Assembly (NCBI RefSeq): GCF_946478835.1
Contig: NZ_CAMLDV010000009.1
Span: forward strand, 1-43,939
Reading direction: 5' to 3'
Length of the DNA stretch: 43,939 nucleotides
Source: an uncultured Bdellovibrio sp.
Lineage (GTDB): Bacteria > Bdellovibrionota > Bdellovibrionia > Bdellovibrionales > Bdellovibrionaceae
The position numbers and the translations under genes are program-made. Of this stretch, positions 31,644 through 40,471 are shown piece after piece. Positions within the stretch are counted from its first letter, which is position 1; each line of letters opens with the position of its first letter. The notes below the pieces were generated by a model. The model was not told where the DNA came from. It made no database searches and saw nothing but the letters and a program-made list of their open reading frames with translations.

Positions 31644-32689
31644 TGACCGCTCCAGATGCTGATCAAAGCACTTGCCGCACGATAGTGAGGACGAGAAGCC
31701 ATCAGGCCTTCCATCACTTCAATAGCCGTGTGCTTTTGGCCTAAGCCCCACAAAGCTTGTGCGCGCAAATAAGCGGTCGCAAAAAAAGTTTCCGGTTCAT
31801 GCGCGAGCAGAACTTCAATGCGCGCCAGTTCATTCAGTAGTTCAATAAAACGACGGCACTTCAACAGCACTTCCAGGCGGAACCACAAAAGGGACGTTGT
31901 CTCTTCGCTGAAAGAAAGAAGTTCTAAAGCCGTCTCGTAGCTTTCAAGCATGAAAGCGGCCACTGCAAAATCAAAAGACATCTCTGGATTTTGTTCGGCG
32001 TGCTCAAGCAAACTTTGCATCAAAGCTTCTAAAGCTTTTTCCACTTCAGGATCTTTCGGAGCAAATTCTTCGGTGTTGATGGTGCGTGCCTTCGGAGAAC
32101 GACGCTGCAAAATCTCAAGAGCATAACGCTGTTTGTGTTCGTTTACTTCCTTGCGAATTTCAGAATCACCGGGATAAAGTTTTTGCAAACGCGCGAGAAG
32201 ATTTTTTTCCTGTTCATAAAGCTGCTGTGTGCGCAGAGTGATCAACTGCTCTAACAAAAGTTTTTTGTTGTTCAGATAATCTTTATGAATTTTATATTTG
32301 CGATTGCTGCGCCATTCGCCAAGCTGCTCGATATTTTTATTAAGCGCTTGTGATCTGGCGGCTTCAGATTCTGCGTTGTCTTCTTCGATGCCTTCGATCA
32401 AAGCTTTCAAAGTTTTTTCATCAAGCTCCGCACCAATCATTCCTAAAGCTTCAAGGAAGTACGGCCAAGGAATAGGGAAGTGTTCATTCTCGACATAGCG
32501 AAGAACAAAGTTCACAAGCTTGATGGGATATTTTGATTTCAAAAGAAAGCGACAAAGAGAGTAGATATTATCTTGAGTAAAATGATCTGGAGACGCTTCA
32601 AGATGTTGAATAAGGCGCTCGCCCACCTGATCAAGATCATCGATCTCATTGAGTAAATTTTGAATTTCTAACTCAATATATGTGGACAA
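31640..32689 (-). CDS. TPR-like protein, first gene of the tam operon
   Basis: The 349-aa protein begins at TTG (32689), with GGAGG seven bases upstream. It has no signal peptide. It is almost all helical, with a coiled-coil-like middle (LNNKKLLLEQLITLRTQQLYEQEKNLLARL) and helical-repeat-like C-terminal segments (FAVAAFMLESYETALELLSF, LRAQALWGLGQKHTAIEVMEGLMASRPHYRAA) typical of tetratricopeptide-like repeats. It ends overlapping the tamB start (ATGA), so it is co-translated with an envelope machine although probably cytoplasmic. No specific family recognised. Its ribosome site lies in the hairpin described next. Confidence 0.75.
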   Translation of the reverse strand: MSTYIELEIQNLLNEIDDLDQVGERLIQHLEASPDHFTQDNIYSLCRFLLKSKYPIKLVNFVLRYVENEHFPIPWPYFLEALGMIGAELDEKTLKALIEGIEEDNAESEAARSQALNKNIEQLGEWRSNRKYKIHKDYLNNKKLLLEQLITLRTQQLYEQEKNLLARLQKLYPGDSEIRKEVNEHKQRYALEILQRRSPKARTINTEEFAPKDPEVEKALEALMQSLLEHAEQNPEMSFDFAVAAFMLESYETALELLSFSEETTSLLWFRLEVLLKCRRFIELLNELARIEVLLAHEPETFFATAYLRAQALWGLGQKHTAIEVMEGLMASRPHYRAASALISIWSGQ

Positions 32690-32695
32690 AGAAAA

Positions 32696-32760
32696 GCCTC
32701 CGCGACCCTATCCTAAAACTATCGCTTTATTTTGCGATAAAATTCAGTGGTTGCGGAGAC
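32696..32760 (-). promoter_or_regulatory. Hairpin that buries the Shine-Dalgarno of the tam operon
   Basis: On the minus strand GTCTCCGCAACC (32760-32749) pairs with GGTCGCGGAGGC (32707-32696), with ten Watson-Crick pairs, one wobble and one mismatch. An inner stem, TATCGC/GCGATA (32720-32725 and 32734-32739), lies in the loop. The GGAGG (32701-32697) that serves the TTG start at 32689 is fully inside the stem. TTTTC-TTT follows the stem, so it can also act as an intrinsic terminator of efp. A terminator and a translational lock may be combined. Confidence 0.65.
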
Positions 32761-32779
32761 TTAATACTGGGCGTTAGTC

Positions 32780-33346
32780 TTATTTTTGGCTAACGCGCTC
32801 TACGTACTCACCAGAAGAAGTGTCGATGCGAAGAACGTCGCCTTCATTGATGTGAAGGGGAACGTTTACAGACAAGCCTGTTTCCATCGTTGCTGGTTTC
32901 GTTGCGCCAGTCACGCGGTCACCTTTGATGCCCGGATCTGTTTGTGCCACAGTCAAGTTCACAGCTTTTGGAACGTCGCAAGCGACTGCTTTTTCGTTGT
33001 AGAACAAGATCACAACTTTCAAGTTTTCAGTCAGGTAGTACTTAGATTCGCCAAGATCGTCTTCAGACATCGCGATTTGTTCATAAGATTCCGGAGACAT
33101 GAAGTTGTAGCCAGAGTCGTCTTTATAAAGATAAGTCATCTCTTTATTTTCAACGTTAGGAACTTCAAATTTCTCACCTGATTTGAAAGTCGATTCCAAA
33201 TTTTGGCCAGTGAGCATGTTTCTTAGTTTTGTGCGTGTGAATTGATTTCCTTTACCTGGTTTCACGTGTTGGAAATCCACGATCACATAGGGTTTCCCCT
33301 CGATCATGATTTTAAGACCTTTTTTAAAATCCGACGTTTCGTACAT
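32780..33346 (-). CDS. efp: Translation elongation factor P
   Basis: The 188-aa cytoplasmic factor relieves ribosomes stalled at polyproline stretches. The three beta-barrel domains are recognisable: YETSDFKKGLKIMIEGKPYVIVDFQHVKPGKGNQF (with the modifiable loop Lys32, E. coli Lys34), LKVVILFYNEKAVACDVPKAVNLTVAQTDPGIKGD, and the C-terminal LSVNVPLHINEGDVLRIDTSSGEYVERV. The KPGKG loop suggests lysylation by an EpmA-type enzyme, but no such gene lies in this window. AAGGATTATACA precedes the ATG. A promoter lies at 33384-33413, and the gene is followed by the SD-masking hairpin of the tam operon. Confidence 0.97.
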   Translation of the reverse strand: MYETSDFKKGLKIMIEGKPYVIVDFQHVKPGKGNQFTRTKLRNMLTGQNLESTFKSGEKFEVPNVENKEMTYLYKDDSGYNFMSPESYEQIAMSEDDLGESKYYLTENLKVVILFYNEKAVACDVPKAVNLTVAQTDPGIKGDRVTGATKPATMETGLSVNVPLHINEGDVLRIDTSSGEYVERVSQK

Positions 33347-33383
33347 TGTATAATCCTTGTTATATTAAAACTACAGAAGGGCC

Positions 33384-33413
33384 ATATTGTCCTAAACGGT
33401 TGTATTTGGTCAA
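33384..33413 (-). promoter_or_regulatory. Candidate efp promoter
   Basis: On the minus strand TTGACC (33413-33408), an 18-bp spacer and CAATAT (33389-33384) lie about 40 bp before the efp start. A moderate match to the housekeeping consensus. Confidence 0.4.
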
Positions 33414-33484
33414 CATTGGGCTTTTTTAGAATGATAGTCTTAATGCGTCACGGTCGGTTTCGGGCCGTTATTTGTTGGTCTTAT

Positions 33485-34312
33485 TTAGATTCCCTGAGAG
33501 CGATACTCTTCAACTTGACGCAGCATCGCTTCAAGAACTTCCAACTTCTTTTCGCGGATCAGTTTATCGCGAGGTTGAAGAGGACGCAGGGGAGTTGCTT
33601 CGTCCGTGTCATTATAACGGACTTGCAGAGTCTTCATTCGTCTTTGAATTTCCGGATGATCGCCGAATTCGATGCGCGTGTCTTTTAAAAGTGCATGCGC
33701 TTTTTCCAGGTCATTGCGCACGATAAACGCGTCAATCAAAGAAAGCATCCGCTCCATGGCTTTGCTTGGAGTTGTCGGTTGCGTAGGAACCACCATCACG
33801 GGTTCTGATTTTGTCACCGGAGTTTCGTGAGTTTTTTCTAAATTCACTTCCGGAAGTTTTGTCATCGCAAAAACTTCTTCGTCGTATTCATCCGCCGTCA
33901 AAGATTCTAATTTTTGCACAGCCTTTTGCGCTGACTGAGAATTCGGATTTAAAAACAAAACCATTTTAAACGCTTTAAGAGCGTCCTTCGGATTTTTCGA
34001 AGCCAATTGAACTTCGGCCAACAATTGGTGCGCTAAAATATTCTCGGGCGCCAGGGAAGTCGCTCTCTTCAAGGCTTCCAGGGCTTTGGGAAGTTGTCCT
34101 AAATCGCGCATCACTTTCGCGTAAGTGACAAGACCGCCAACAAATTGCGGGTGGCGTTGAACGCCAGCAGTCACAACTTTCTGCGCTTCCTGAAGCATTT
34201 TCATTTCACGATACGCTTCAGCCAACGGAGCAAACACCTGAGAATTCGGGTCTTTCTCAAGAATCATTTGATACTTTTCAACAGTGCTTGCATCTATTTT
34301 CATCAGTTGCAT
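33485..34312 (-). CDS. Tetratricopeptide-repeat protein
   Basis: The 275-aa protein has no signal peptide. It has four to five TPR-like units in its first half: VFAPLAEAYREMKMLQEAQKVV, FVGGLVTYAKVMRDLGQLPKALEALKRAT, ILAHQLLAEVQLASKNPKDALKAFKMVL. A Pro/Thr-rich linker (VMVVPTQPTTPSK) follows, then a further helical repeat (MLSLIDAFIVRNDLEKAHALLKDTRIEFG). The C-terminus is a coiled helix (EKKLEVLEAMLRQVEEYRS). It is probably a cytoplasmic scaffold. Starts at 34312 and 34303 are both possible, neither with a strong ribosome site. It is divergent from ruvC; function otherwise unknown. Confidence 0.85.
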   Translation of the reverse strand: MQLMKIDASTVEKYQMILEKDPNSQVFAPLAEAYREMKMLQEAQKVVTAGVQRHPQFVGGLVTYAKVMRDLGQLPKALEALKRATSLAPENILAHQLLAEVQLASKNPKDALKAFKMVLFLNPNSQSAQKAVQKLESLTADEYDEEVFAMTKLPEVNLEKTHETPVTKSEPVMVVPTQPTTPSKAMERMLSLIDAFIVRNDLEKAHALLKDTRIEFGDHPEIQRRMKTLQVRYNDTDEATPLRPLQPRDKLIREKKLEVLEAMLRQVEEYRSQGI

Positions 34313-34409
34313 TAATCCGTTCCGTTCGTGGATACACTTAAATACTATTTCAGATTTATTGACTAAGCAATAGCTTCAGCTTCAAATAAGGGCGACGGAT
34401 GGTGTTTTA

Positions 34410-34916
34410 ATGTCATTGACGATTCTCGGGGTCGATCCTGGTTCCCGCATTACAGGTTTTGGTGTTGTTCGAGTCACGAACGGAAAGATTGAACATATCA
34501 ATCACGGCGTGATTTTGCTTGATGCCGATCAAGCCTTTCCAGGCCGCATGAAGGAATTGGGCTCTGCTTTTCGGGAAGTCATGGAAAAATACAAACCGAA
34601 TCAAGTGGTGATTGAAAAAATCTTTTTAGGGAAAAACGCCGACAGTGCTTTTAAGCTCGGTCATGCTCGCGGAGTCGTGATGTATGAAGCCGGTTTGGGT
34701 GATGCCGACGTTTACGAATACGCCACGCGGGTTGTAAAAAAAGGTGTGACCGGAAACGGTGGAGCCTCGAAAGAAGACGTGCAGGCGATTTTAAAAGCTG
34801 TGCTGAACATCAAGGTGATCAATCGCATTGACGCCTCCGATGCTTTGGCCATGGCCTGCCACCATGCCTTTGAGTTAAAGAAAAAAGCGATTCTTGAGAG
34901 AGCGGTGAGTTTATGA
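34410..34916 (+). CDS. ruvC: Holliday junction resolvase RuvC
   Basis: The 168-aa dimeric endonuclease cuts Holliday junctions symmetrically. Acidic catalytic residues are Asp9 (GVDPGSRITGFGVV), Glu69 (VVIEKIF), Asp141 and Asp144 (NRIDASDALAMACHH), matching the RuvC pattern. The TGA stop overlaps the ruvA ATG (ATGA), so expression is coupled. This TGA is a genuine stop, which shows TGA is read as stop in this genome. Confidence 0.97.
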   Translation: MSLTILGVDPGSRITGFGVVRVTNGKIEHINHGVILLDADQAFPGRMKELGSAFREVMEKYKPNQVVIEKIFLGKNADSAFKLGHARGVVMYEAGLGDADVYEYATRVVKKGVTGNGGASKEDVQAILKAVLNIKVINRIDASDALAMACHHAFELKKKAILERAVSL

Positions 34917-35494
34917 TTGGTTATTTACGCGGAAAAATTATTGAAGTAGCAAGCGACACCGCTTTGATCGACGTGCAAGGTGTAGGATACGAAATCCATG
35001 CCTCTTCAAACACATTGATCGATTTGCAATCTCTTTTGGGTAAAGACATCATCGTCTGGATTCATACGCATGTGCGTGAAGACGCTTTGAATCTTTTTGG
35101 TTTCCATTCGAAGGAAGAAAAAAATCTTTTCTTATCTCTTTTAAAAGTGAACGGTGTCGGACCTAAGATGGCCTTGAGCATTCTTTCTGGTGGTCGTCCG
35201 GCGCAAATTCAAGAAATGATTGAAGCCGGAAATGCCAAAGGTCTTTCAAGTCTTCCGAAGGTCGGCAAAAAAACCGCAGAACAAATCATTCTGACTTTAA
35301 AAGGAAAACTTGTTTCCATCGAAGAAACAATCAAATCCAAATCAGAATCACACACGCAGATCACTTCGGCGTTGCTCAACTTGGGTTACAAATCTCAACT
35401 GGTCGACCAATTTGTTTCTACTTTGCCAACGGATACATCTTTGGAAGATGGCGTTCGTAAAGGCTTGCAGACTCTGTCTGGGAGCTTGTCATGA
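34913..35494 (+). CDS. ruvA: Holliday junction branch-migration protein RuvA
   Basis: The 193-aa junction-binding tetramer subunit has domain I from MIGYLRGKIIEVASDTALIDVQGVGYEI, domain II with two HhH motifs (VNGVGPKMALSILSGG and SLPKVGKKTAEQIILTLKGK) and a C-terminal domain III (LLNLGYKSQLVDQFV) that binds RuvB. It overlaps ruvC by four bases at its start and ruvB by four at its end, so the three are translationally coupled. Confidence 0.97.
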   Translation: MIGYLRGKIIEVASDTALIDVQGVGYEIHASSNTLIDLQSLLGKDIIVWIHTHVREDALNLFGFHSKEEKNLFLSLLKVNGVGPKMALSILSGGRPAQIQEMIEAGNAKGLSSLPKVGKKTAEQIILTLKGKLVSIEETIKSKSESHTQITSALLNLGYKSQLVDQFVSTLPTDTSLEDGVRKGLQTLSGSLS

Positions 35495-36483
35495 GTCGCA
35501 TCCTAGAAGGTGACCCTGTTGAAGGGGAGAAGAGTTGGGAAAACGAACTGCGCCCGCAGAAGTTCGAAGACTTTCCAGGTCAAACCGACGTTAAAGAAAA
35601 ACTAAAAGTTTTCGTCGCGGCAGCCAAACACCGTGGCGAGTCTTTGGATCACGTTCTTTTATGTGGTCCTCCGGGTTTAGGTAAGACGACGCTTTCAAAA
35701 ATTATCGCCAACGATATGGGCGCTGAAATCAAAATGACGTCAGCACCGGCGATCGATAAAAAAGGCGATCTCGCGGCCGTACTAACATCGCTGAAGCCAC
35801 ATTCTGTTTTATTTATTGATGAGATTCATCGTCTCAGTCGCCACGTTGAAGAGTATCTGTATACGGCGATGGAAGACTATTATATCGACATCGTGACCGG
35901 AGAAGGCCTTGGCGCGCGCTCCATGAAGTTTCAGCTCGCGCCATTTACGTTGGTCGGGGCGACAACAAGAGCGGGGCTTTTAAATCCGCCGTTCCGAGAT
36001 CGTTTCGGAATTGTCGAGCGTTTGCAGTTCTACGACAAGGATGCTCTTCAACAAATTTTGATGAGATCCTCAGAAATTCTCAAAGTGAAAATGGACTCCG
36101 AAGGGGCTGAAGAGGTCGCTCGTCGCTCTCGTGGCACGCCTCGCGTGGCGAACAGATTATTAAAACGTGTTCGCGATTACGCCCAAGTCAAAGGCAACGG
36201 GACGATTTCAAAGGATATCGCCGTCTATGCTTTGAACCAGTTGGGAGTGGATCAATACGGTCTGGACCTGATGGATCGTCGTATTTTGAGCCTGATCCAA
36301 GAAAAATATAACGGTGGACCTGTCGGCATTGATACAATAGCAGCGGCCCTCAGTGAAGAGAGAGACACTCTTGAAGAGGTCTACGAGCCTTTCTTAATTC
36401 AAGAAGGCTTTATTCAAAAAACTCAGCGTGGACGTGTTATCACTGAGTTTGCGAAGAACACAGTATTAATGTCGGAGAAATAA
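35491..36483 (+). CDS. ruvB: Holliday junction branch-migration helicase RuvB
   Basis: The 330-aa AAA+ motor has the Walker A GPPGLGKTT (residues 59-67), Walker B VLFIDEIHRL, sensor/arginine-finger region LVGATTRAGLLNPPFRDRFG, and the C-terminal winged helix (NGGPVGIDTIAAALSEERDTLEE, IQKTQRGRVITE). It drives branch migration with RuvA. The ATG overlaps the ruvA stop. The asparaginase gene begins two bases after its stop. Confidence 0.98.
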   Translation: MSRILEGDPVEGEKSWENELRPQKFEDFPGQTDVKEKLKVFVAAAKHRGESLDHVLLCGPPGLGKTTLSKIIANDMGAEIKMTSAPAIDKKGDLAAVLTSLKPHSVLFIDEIHRLSRHVEEYLYTAMEDYYIDIVTGEGLGARSMKFQLAPFTLVGATTRAGLLNPPFRDRFGIVERLQFYDKDALQQILMRSSEILKVKMDSEGAEEVARRSRGTPRVANRLLKRVRDYAQVKGNGTISKDIAVYALNQLGVDQYGLDLMDRRILSLIQEKYNGGPVGIDTIAAALSEERDTLEEVYEPFLIQEGFIQKTQRGRVITEFAKNTVLMSEK

Positions 36484-36485
36484 AT

Positions 36486-37490
36486 ATGGCTTCAAAGCAA
36501 CCGTTGGTTGTTGAAGTATTACGGGGCCCCGTTGTGGAGTCCCTTCATCAAGTCATGGCTGTCGTTGTGAATGAAATCGGCAGCATCACTCAGTACTGGG
36601 GGCACCCGCAGTTTCTAACGATGCCTCGAAGTGCGATCAAAATGCTTCAAGCTTTACCACTTATTGAATCAGGTGCCGCGGATAAATTTGAACTTGAAGA
36701 TAAGCACATTGCTTTAGCTTGTTCTTCTCATCGCGGGGAAAAAGATCACATCACCGCGCTCACGCAGTGGATGGATAAGGTTGGTATCAAAGAATCATCT
36801 TATGTCTGCGCTCCACATCTTCCGTATAACGAAGAAAGCGCTTTGGAGATGACCCGCAAAGGGCAAAAACCCACCGTTCTTTGCAACAACTGTGCGGGAA
36901 AACATTCAGCACTCATCACAACATGTTTGCACTTAGGTGAAGATCCAACCGGTTATGAAAAGTACGAACACGGGGCGCAGAAACGTTTGCGCAAAGTTTT
37001 GACCGAAACCATGCGCTACGATCATTCAAAAACCGCCTACGGTATTGATGGTTGTGGAATTCCGACTTACGCAGTTCCCTTGCAAAACATGGCCGTGGGA
37101 ATGTCAGTTTTGATCAACTCCAAAGAATCTCCCGCAAGGAAAGCCGCTTCAGAGCGCATTTTGCGAGCTGTGAGAAGTTTTCCATTTTACATTTCAGGCA
37201 GTGACAATTTCGCCACAGCTGTGATTGAAAAGACACACGGAAGAGCCATTATCAAAGGTGGAGCTGAAGGTGTGTTCTGCGGAGTTCTTCCAGAAAAAAG
37301 AGTCGCTTTCGCAATCAAAGCCTCCGATGGTGCGGGTCGCGCCGCTCAAGTGGCAACGGCTTCGTTATTACTGCAGTTAGGCGGTCTTAATGAGACGGAG
37401 TTCAAAGCCTTGGCCAAGTACACAATGCCGACAGTGACGAACTGGAAGGGCGATGTCGTCGGGCAAATGCGCATTGCGAAGGCTCGCTAG
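36486..37490 (+). CDS. Class 3 (Rhizobium etli-type) L-asparaginase
   Basis: The 334-aa enzyme hydrolyses asparagine to aspartate and ammonia. The signatures of the Rhizobium type are the serine-lysine motif PRSAIKM (Ser49, Lys52), ACSSHRGEKDH, the zinc/catalytic-loop NNCAGKHSALIT (Cys136, Lys139) and GIDGCGIPTY (Cys190). Each is one residue off the R. etli ReAV numbers (48, 51, 135, 138, 189). It is unrelated to E. coli AnsA/AnsB. It starts two bases after ruvB, so it is co-transcribed with the recombination genes. No biological link is obvious. A perfect hairpin follows its stop and abuts lpxC. Confidence 0.92.
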   Translation: MASKQPLVVEVLRGPVVESLHQVMAVVVNEIGSITQYWGHPQFLTMPRSAIKMLQALPLIESGAADKFELEDKHIALACSSHRGEKDHITALTQWMDKVGIKESSYVCAPHLPYNEESALEMTRKGQKPTVLCNNCAGKHSALITTCLHLGEDPTGYEKYEHGAQKRLRKVLTETMRYDHSKTAYGIDGCGIPTYAVPLQNMAVGMSVLINSKESPARKAASERILRAVRSFPFYISGSDNFATAVIEKTHGRAIIKGGAEGVFCGVLPEKRVAFAIKASDGAGRAAQVATASLLLQLGGLNETEFKALAKYTMPTVTNWKGDVVGQMRIAKAR

Positions 37491-37510
37491 TTAGAGTAAT
37501 GTCTAACTAG
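37487..37510 (+). promoter_or_regulatory. Perfect hairpin abutting the lpxC start codon
   Basis: CTAGTTAGA-GTAATG-TCTAACTAG is a perfect 9-bp inverted repeat. It begins at the asparaginase stop codon and ends one base before the lpxC ATG. No Shine-Dalgarno lies in between, so the hairpin fills the place where one would be expected. It may control lpxC translation or partly end the ruv transcript (TATGTTTTTG follows). Confidence 0.6.
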
Positions 37511-37511
37511 T

Positions 37512-38420
37512 ATGTTTTTGCAGAAAACGATCCGTAAAAAAACAGTTGTTCATGGTATCGGGATTCACTCCGGTGATCCTTGCACTCTCACTTTCAGGCC
37601 AGCACCTGCTGATACGGGCGTCTACTTTATCCGCAATGATTTGCCGGGCAGCCCTTCACTCAAAGTCACAGCCAAAAATGTTCAAGCGACGTCTCACCAA
37701 ACAACCATTGGTGGCGGCGCTTTTTCTGTGGCAACGATTGAACACTGTTTGTCAGCATTGTCGGCTCTTCGTATTGATAATTTATTTATTGAACTTGATG
37801 GCCCTGAAATTCCTATCGGCGATGGCAGTGCTCGCGACTTTTTGAAAGCTCTTTTAGAGGTCGGCATTGTGGAGCAAGATCAACCTCGTAAATATTGCTA
37901 CATCACGGAACCAATTTATTTTAGTGAAGGGGAGAAGCACGCCTACGTTGTTCCTTACCACGGACTACGTCTGACGGTGACAATTGATTTCCCTCATCCA
38001 AAAATCGGAAAGCAGACAATTGATCTTGATATCAATGAACAGTCTTTTGGTCGCGATGTCGCGGGCGCCAGAACTTTTGGTTTTATGAAAGATGTCGAAG
38101 CTTTAAAATCTCGCGGTCTTGCCAAAGGTGGTAGCCTTGATAATTGTATCGTTTTGGATCACGAGGCCATCATCAATCCCGAAGGTCTTCGTTGGGAAGA
38201 TGAATTCGTTCGTCACAAAGCCTTAGATGCCTTAGGGGATCTGGTGACTTTGGAAATGCCTTTAATGGGGCATGTGGTCCTTTATAAAGCCGGCCACGAT
38301 GTGATGAATAAGCTCGTTAAGAAAATCTGGGATTCACCAACCAGCTTCCGTCACGTCGAACTGGGAGCGGATATTTCAGAAGAAGTCCAGCGCTACAACG
38401 GCTGGACTGTTCCAATGTAA
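37512..38420 (+). CDS. lpxC: UDP-3-O-acyl-N-acetylglucosamine deacetylase
   Basis: The 302-aa zinc amidase catalyses the committed step of lipid A synthesis in the cytoplasm. Active-site residues are present: Glu77 and His78 in SVATIEHCLSAL, His235 and Asp239 in DEFVRHKALDALGD, and His262 in YKAGHDVMN. KTVVHGIGIHSG is the standard N-terminus. The start is fixed by stops just upstream and has no ribosome site, being directly preceded by a hairpin. It is the last gene of the ruvCAB-asparaginase run, and the convergent chemoreceptor gene is 17 bp away. Confidence 0.97.
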   Translation: MFLQKTIRKKTVVHGIGIHSGDPCTLTFRPAPADTGVYFIRNDLPGSPSLKVTAKNVQATSHQTTIGGGAFSVATIEHCLSALSALRIDNLFIELDGPEIPIGDGSARDFLKALLEVGIVEQDQPRKYCYITEPIYFSEGEKHAYVVPYHGLRLTVTIDFPHPKIGKQTIDLDINEQSFGRDVAGARTFGFMKDVEALKSRGLAKGGSLDNCIVLDHEAIINPEGLRWEDEFVRHKALDALGDLVTLEMPLMGHVVLYKAGHDVMNKLVKKIWDSPTSFRHVELGADISEEVQRYNGWTVPM

Positions 38421-38437
38421 GACGCAGCCACATCAGT

Positions 38438-40315
38438 TCACTTTGCCAATAACAGAGTCCCTTGGGGCTCTTTTCCCATAGGAAGAGGGTCGTGGGCCTT
38501 GTCTCCATTGACCACGGACTCTAATTCCTGCGTGACCGTTTTGAGGGTCTGAGATTTACGCATCATGACTTCCGCCGTGGCGGAAAGTTCTTCAGCGACC
38601 GAAGCGTTACTTTGTGATGCAGAATCTATTTCGTTCATTGTTTTTCCGAACTGCTGAATCCCGATCGTTTGCTCTCTGGAAGCTTGAGAGATCTCCTGAT
38701 TTAAGTAAGCGATTTTTTCAATAAGTTGAATCATAGATTTAATGGCGGATTCTGTTTCTTCGGCTTTTTTTGTGCCGATGCTGACGATATCCGCACTTTT
38801 AGTGATGAGCTGGCTGATGTTTTTTGCAGCTTCAGAGCTTCGTAGTGCCAAAGTTCTCACGGCGTCTGCGACGACGGCGAACCCTTTTCCCTGTTCGCCG
38901 GCCCGAGCGGCCTCGACAGCCGCATTCAGGGCTAAAAGATTTGTTTGAAAGGCGATATCTTCGATCACAGAGGTGATTTCGGTGATTTCTTTTGAGGAGG
39001 CGTGAATTTGTTGGATCGAAACTCGAAGGTCTCCCAAAACATCGCTGCTGACTTTCGCTTTTTGCTGACAGTCTTGAGAAAGCAGGGCTGCGTTTTCTGC
39101 GCTGTCGTTGTTTTTCTTAGTGACCGAAGAGATTTCTTCCATGCAGGCAACCGACGTTTCAATAGAGGCTGCAGATTCAACAGCTCCTTTGGAAATTGTC
39201 TGGCTTGCAAAGCTGACCTGCTCACTGGAGGTCGCCACATCAATCGTGTTTTCAGCAATACGCACGGTGATACTTTGAATGTGTTTGGCCAAAGAGCTGA
39301 TAACAATCCAGCAAAGAACTAAAGCCACCGTCGTAAAGGCAAACAGCCCCACGAGGAAATATGTGTTGGCTGAAATCAATCCTGCGAAAAGGTCCTTCGC
39401 ATTGGCTTGCACCATCACGCCCCAATTAAGATTCGAAATAAATTTAGGGTGTTCTAAAAAACTATATCCAATGACTTGTTCAACGCCTTCGCGGCGAGGA
39501 TCCATCCCTTGAAAGACGCCGCTTCCTTTTTTCCGGATTTGTTCAACGGGAGTGAAGGCCTGCAAACTTGCGTTGAAATTCACAGAGTCTTTGTCGGAGC
39601 GTGACGCAAGAATATTGCCATCAGGGCCTACCAAAGTTAGCAAGACAGAGGAAAGACCTTTTGACTGGTGGTTGTGAAAGGCAGAGTTAAGCTCGTCCTC
39701 CACCCATTTAAAGTTTGCACGGTTGGAAAGAACTCCGATGACTTTACCGTGAGAGTCTTTAACGATGGCGCTAAAGCTATTTGCTTTGCGGTCTTCTTTA
39801 TAGACTTGATGGATGTAAAAATCGTTCTGCGGTTGCTCCACGTAGGTTCCCGTAAAACCTTTGCTGGAATCATCCGTCGTCTGTCCTGCTATCACTTTCT
39901 GAAACCATTCCTGCGACGAATAATCCAGTCCGTAGAGTTCCTGTGTATCGATATTCTTTCCTTTCGGATCCTGGTTGTTCACGGCAATCAATTTCCCGTC
40001 GGGAGCCACGAAAAGAATAAGATCATAAATGCCATAAAGAGCGACATAAGAATTCAGCGCCTCAATGATACGGGGCTTTTCGGTGCTCATAAGAATTTCG
40101 TTTTTAGCAAAAGCCTGGACGTCACCATAGCGTTCGTAAAACTGCGCTGCAATTGACGAAGCCAGCGCCTCAGAATGCAGATTGAAATTGTCGACGATAT
40201 GCTCTTTTTGTGTGTTAAGGGATTTTTGAAACTGGATGTAGTTAAACGTCTGAATGCTGAAGATACAAAGAGCGAAGATTAACAGGAAACGTGCTTTAAG
40301 ACTTAATCTTTTCAA
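38438..40315 (-). CDS. Methyl-accepting chemotaxis protein with large periplasmic sensor
   Basis: The 625-aa chemoreceptor has transmembrane helix 1 ([18 protein letters not shown]), a sensor of about 290 residues resembling a double-Cache domain ([46 protein letters not shown]), transmembrane helix 2 ([20 protein letters not shown]) and the cytoplasmic signalling region. The hairpin tip reads [37 protein letters not shown]. Glu/Gln methylation helices flank it. HAMP is weak. Its ligand is unknown; Cache sensors often bind amino acids or organic acids. It is convergent with lpxC. Confidence 0.93.
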   Translation of the reverse strand: MKRLSLKARFLLIFALCIFSIQTFNYIQFQKSLNTQKEHIVDNFNLHSEALASSIAAQFYERYGDVQAFAKNEILMSTEKPRIIEALNSYVALYGIYDLILFVAPDGKLIAVNNQDPKGKNIDTQELYGLDYSSQEWFQKVIAGQTTDDSSKGFTGTYVEQPQNDFYIHQVYKEDRKANSFSAIVKDSHGKVIGVLSNRANFKWVEDELNSAFHNHQSKGLSSVLLTLVGPDGNILASRSDKDSVNFNASLQAFTPVEQIRKKGSGVFQGMDPRREGVEQVIGYSFLEHPKFISNLNWGVMVQANAKDLFAGLISANTYFLVGLFAFTTVALVLCWIVISSLAKHIQSITVRIAENTIDVATSSEQVSFASQTISKGAVESAASIETSVACMEEISSVTKKNNDSAENAALLSQDCQQKAKVSSDVLGDLRVSIQQIHASSKEITEITSVIEDIAFQTNLLALNAAVEAARAGEQGKGFAVVADAVRTLALRSSEAAKNISQLITKSADIVSIGTKKAEETESAIKSMIQLIEKIAYLNQEISQASREQTIGIQQFGKTMNEIDSASQSNASVAEELSATAEVMMRKSQTLKTVTQELESVVNGDKAHDPLPMGKEPQGTLLLAK

Positions 40316-40421
40316 TGGGCAACTCCTTTGCCGATGAATAATTCATCGGTGTGGAGTGAGCTTGCCTGAAGCGAAGTTTCATTAAAGATAGATAACCTTA
40401 GGTGCCGAAAAAACAGAAATA

Positions 40422-40451
40422 CGAAGAGACACTCAAGTTTGTGTCTCTTCG
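40422..40451 (-). terminator. Hairpin terminator after the papain-like gene
   Basis: CGAAGAGACAC-N8-GTGTCTCTTCG is a perfect 11-bp stem 20 bp after the stop of the minus-strand gene, followed on that strand by a T-rich stretch. It separates that gene from the chemoreceptor gene. Confidence 0.75.
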
Positions 40452-40471
40452 CGGGAAACGAATTAAATTTA

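Noticed and set aside
34914..35494. Altered genetic code with TGA read as Trp
   Set aside because: ruvC and ruvA end in TGA overlapping the next start codon, and several other genes also use TGA as a true stop, so the code is standard.
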